From the NCBI RefSeq assembly GCF_000177075.1, contig NZ_ADEG01000016.1, forward strand, positions 24,364 to 88,363: a DNA stretch of 64,000 bases. The letters are read 5' to 3'. Below are positions 63,653 to 64,000 of the stretch, one piece after another. Both the position numbers and the translations under genes were made by a program. This stretch comes from Hoylesella buccalis ATCC 35310. Lineage in GTDB: Bacteria > Bacteroidota > Bacteroidia > Bacteroidales > Bacteroidaceae. Each line of letters starts with the position of its first letter. Positions within the stretch are counted from its first letter, which is position 1. Below the pieces are notes generated by a model. It was not told where the DNA came from. It saw only the letters and a list, made by a program, of their open reading frames with translations, and ran no database searches.

Positions 63653-64000
63653 TTTCTATTCTGTTTTTGAATTGTATTTTTTTTGCAACAAACTTATTTG
63701 AAGAATTAACATTTACATAAAAAATCCTATAACTCTCCACCTTAGTTCCTCTAGTTTGATAATCATGTGAATTAATCGATTCTATAAAAGAAGAAATAAA
63801 GGGAGAAGAAAATACTTCGAAAGTATCAACTCCATCAGTTATAATACCACTATTATTCATACACCATCCTTTAAACAGATCTGTAATATTTCTTCCAGTC
63901 TTGTCATAAATCTCCAAATCTTCCATATTATTGTATATGCCATCCAGTCCTGGTTCTATTCCTCCTCCAGAAAAAAAACGTATTTCAGGATTGCATAAAT
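63609..64000 (-). CDS. Hypothetical protein, N-terminus beyond the window
   Basis: The frame is open to the window edge; before the first Met (63926) it reads FFSGGGIEPGLDGIYNN, so the true start lies further right. At least 130 residues are encoded: LEIYDKTGRNITDLFKGWCM, FEVFSSPFISSFIESINS, GTKVESYRIFYVNVNSSN and the end VIYKVRW. No family is recognised. It sits directly upstream of the RHS fragment, and its stop lies inside the IS1-like repeat, so its C-terminus was also cut by the insertion. It may be another toxin tip or immunity gene. Confidence 0.5.
   Translation of the reverse strand, partial: LCNPEIRFFSGGGIEPGLDGIYNNMEDLEIYDKTGRNITDLFKGWCMNNSGIITDGVDTFEVFSSPFISSFIESINSHDYQTRGTKVESYRIFYVNVNSSNKFVAKKIQFKNRIENVVEDTNVIYKVRW

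Overview
The window looks like a chromosomal segment of a Bacteroidales bacterium, most likely of the Prevotella group. Supporting signs are Bacteroidetes-type -7 boxes (TAnnTTTG) before many genes, a SusC/SusD polysaccharide utilisation locus, the host order ileS - traR-like - lspA - DUF4296, CTnDOT-type regulators (RteA, RteB, RteC) and an integrated Bacteroidetes microvirus. The assignment is inference from gene content; no rRNA is present.

Region 1 (about 476-19,676) is a decayed 19 kb integrative or mobilizable element between rlmH and a tRNA-Phe gene. It carries an orphan ATPase gene, a dead group II intron maturase, two tiny genes, a restriction-modification gene fragment, rteB-rteA behind a MATE exporter and a Vat/CatB-type acetyltransferase, rteC with a GNAT gene and an AraC/GyrI regulator, a CatA-like acetyltransferase, another AraC regulator, a MobA-like protein beside an oriT-like cluster of inverted repeats, a DUF3408 protein, two small helix-turn-helix proteins and a tyrosine recombinase beside the tRNA. 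Relaxase and conjugation genes are absent, so it cannot move alone.

Region 2 (19.7-36.3 kb) is ordinary chromosome: thiL, punA, lpxK and sppA, an SDR gene, a secreted transglutaminase-like protein, cutC, rpiB and tkt (pentose phosphate), manC, a glycosyltransferase and a membrane regulator. Region 3 (36.5-44.1 kb) is a polysaccharide utilisation locus (SusC with a one-base frameshift, SusD, GH30 glycosidase, surface glycan-binding lipoprotein). Its order resembles known beta-1,6-glucan loci. rpmA and rplU follow.

Region 4 (about 45,217-51,652) is a complete-looking temperate microvirus (Alpavirinae/BMV type). It has Rep (VP4), capsid (VP1), scaffold (VP3) and pilot (VP2) genes plus two small unknown genes. 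Two dif-like 28-bp sites, 22/28 identical, flank it and imply a 6,426-bp circle. Its right-hand non-coding part holds a very AT-rich stretch and then a GC-rich, hairpin-rich element.

Region 5 (51.7-59.2 kb) is host chromosome: a C69 dipeptidase, DUF4296 lipoprotein, lspA, a TraR-like protein and ileS. Region 6 (59.3-64.0 kb) is a second accessory patch: a helix-turn-helix gene, a repeat array, a MobA-like gene, IS1-family debris with three copies of one left-end repeat, and a 5'-truncated RHS protein with an intact metzincin-type toxin tip and a likely immunity gene. One further gene runs off the window edge.
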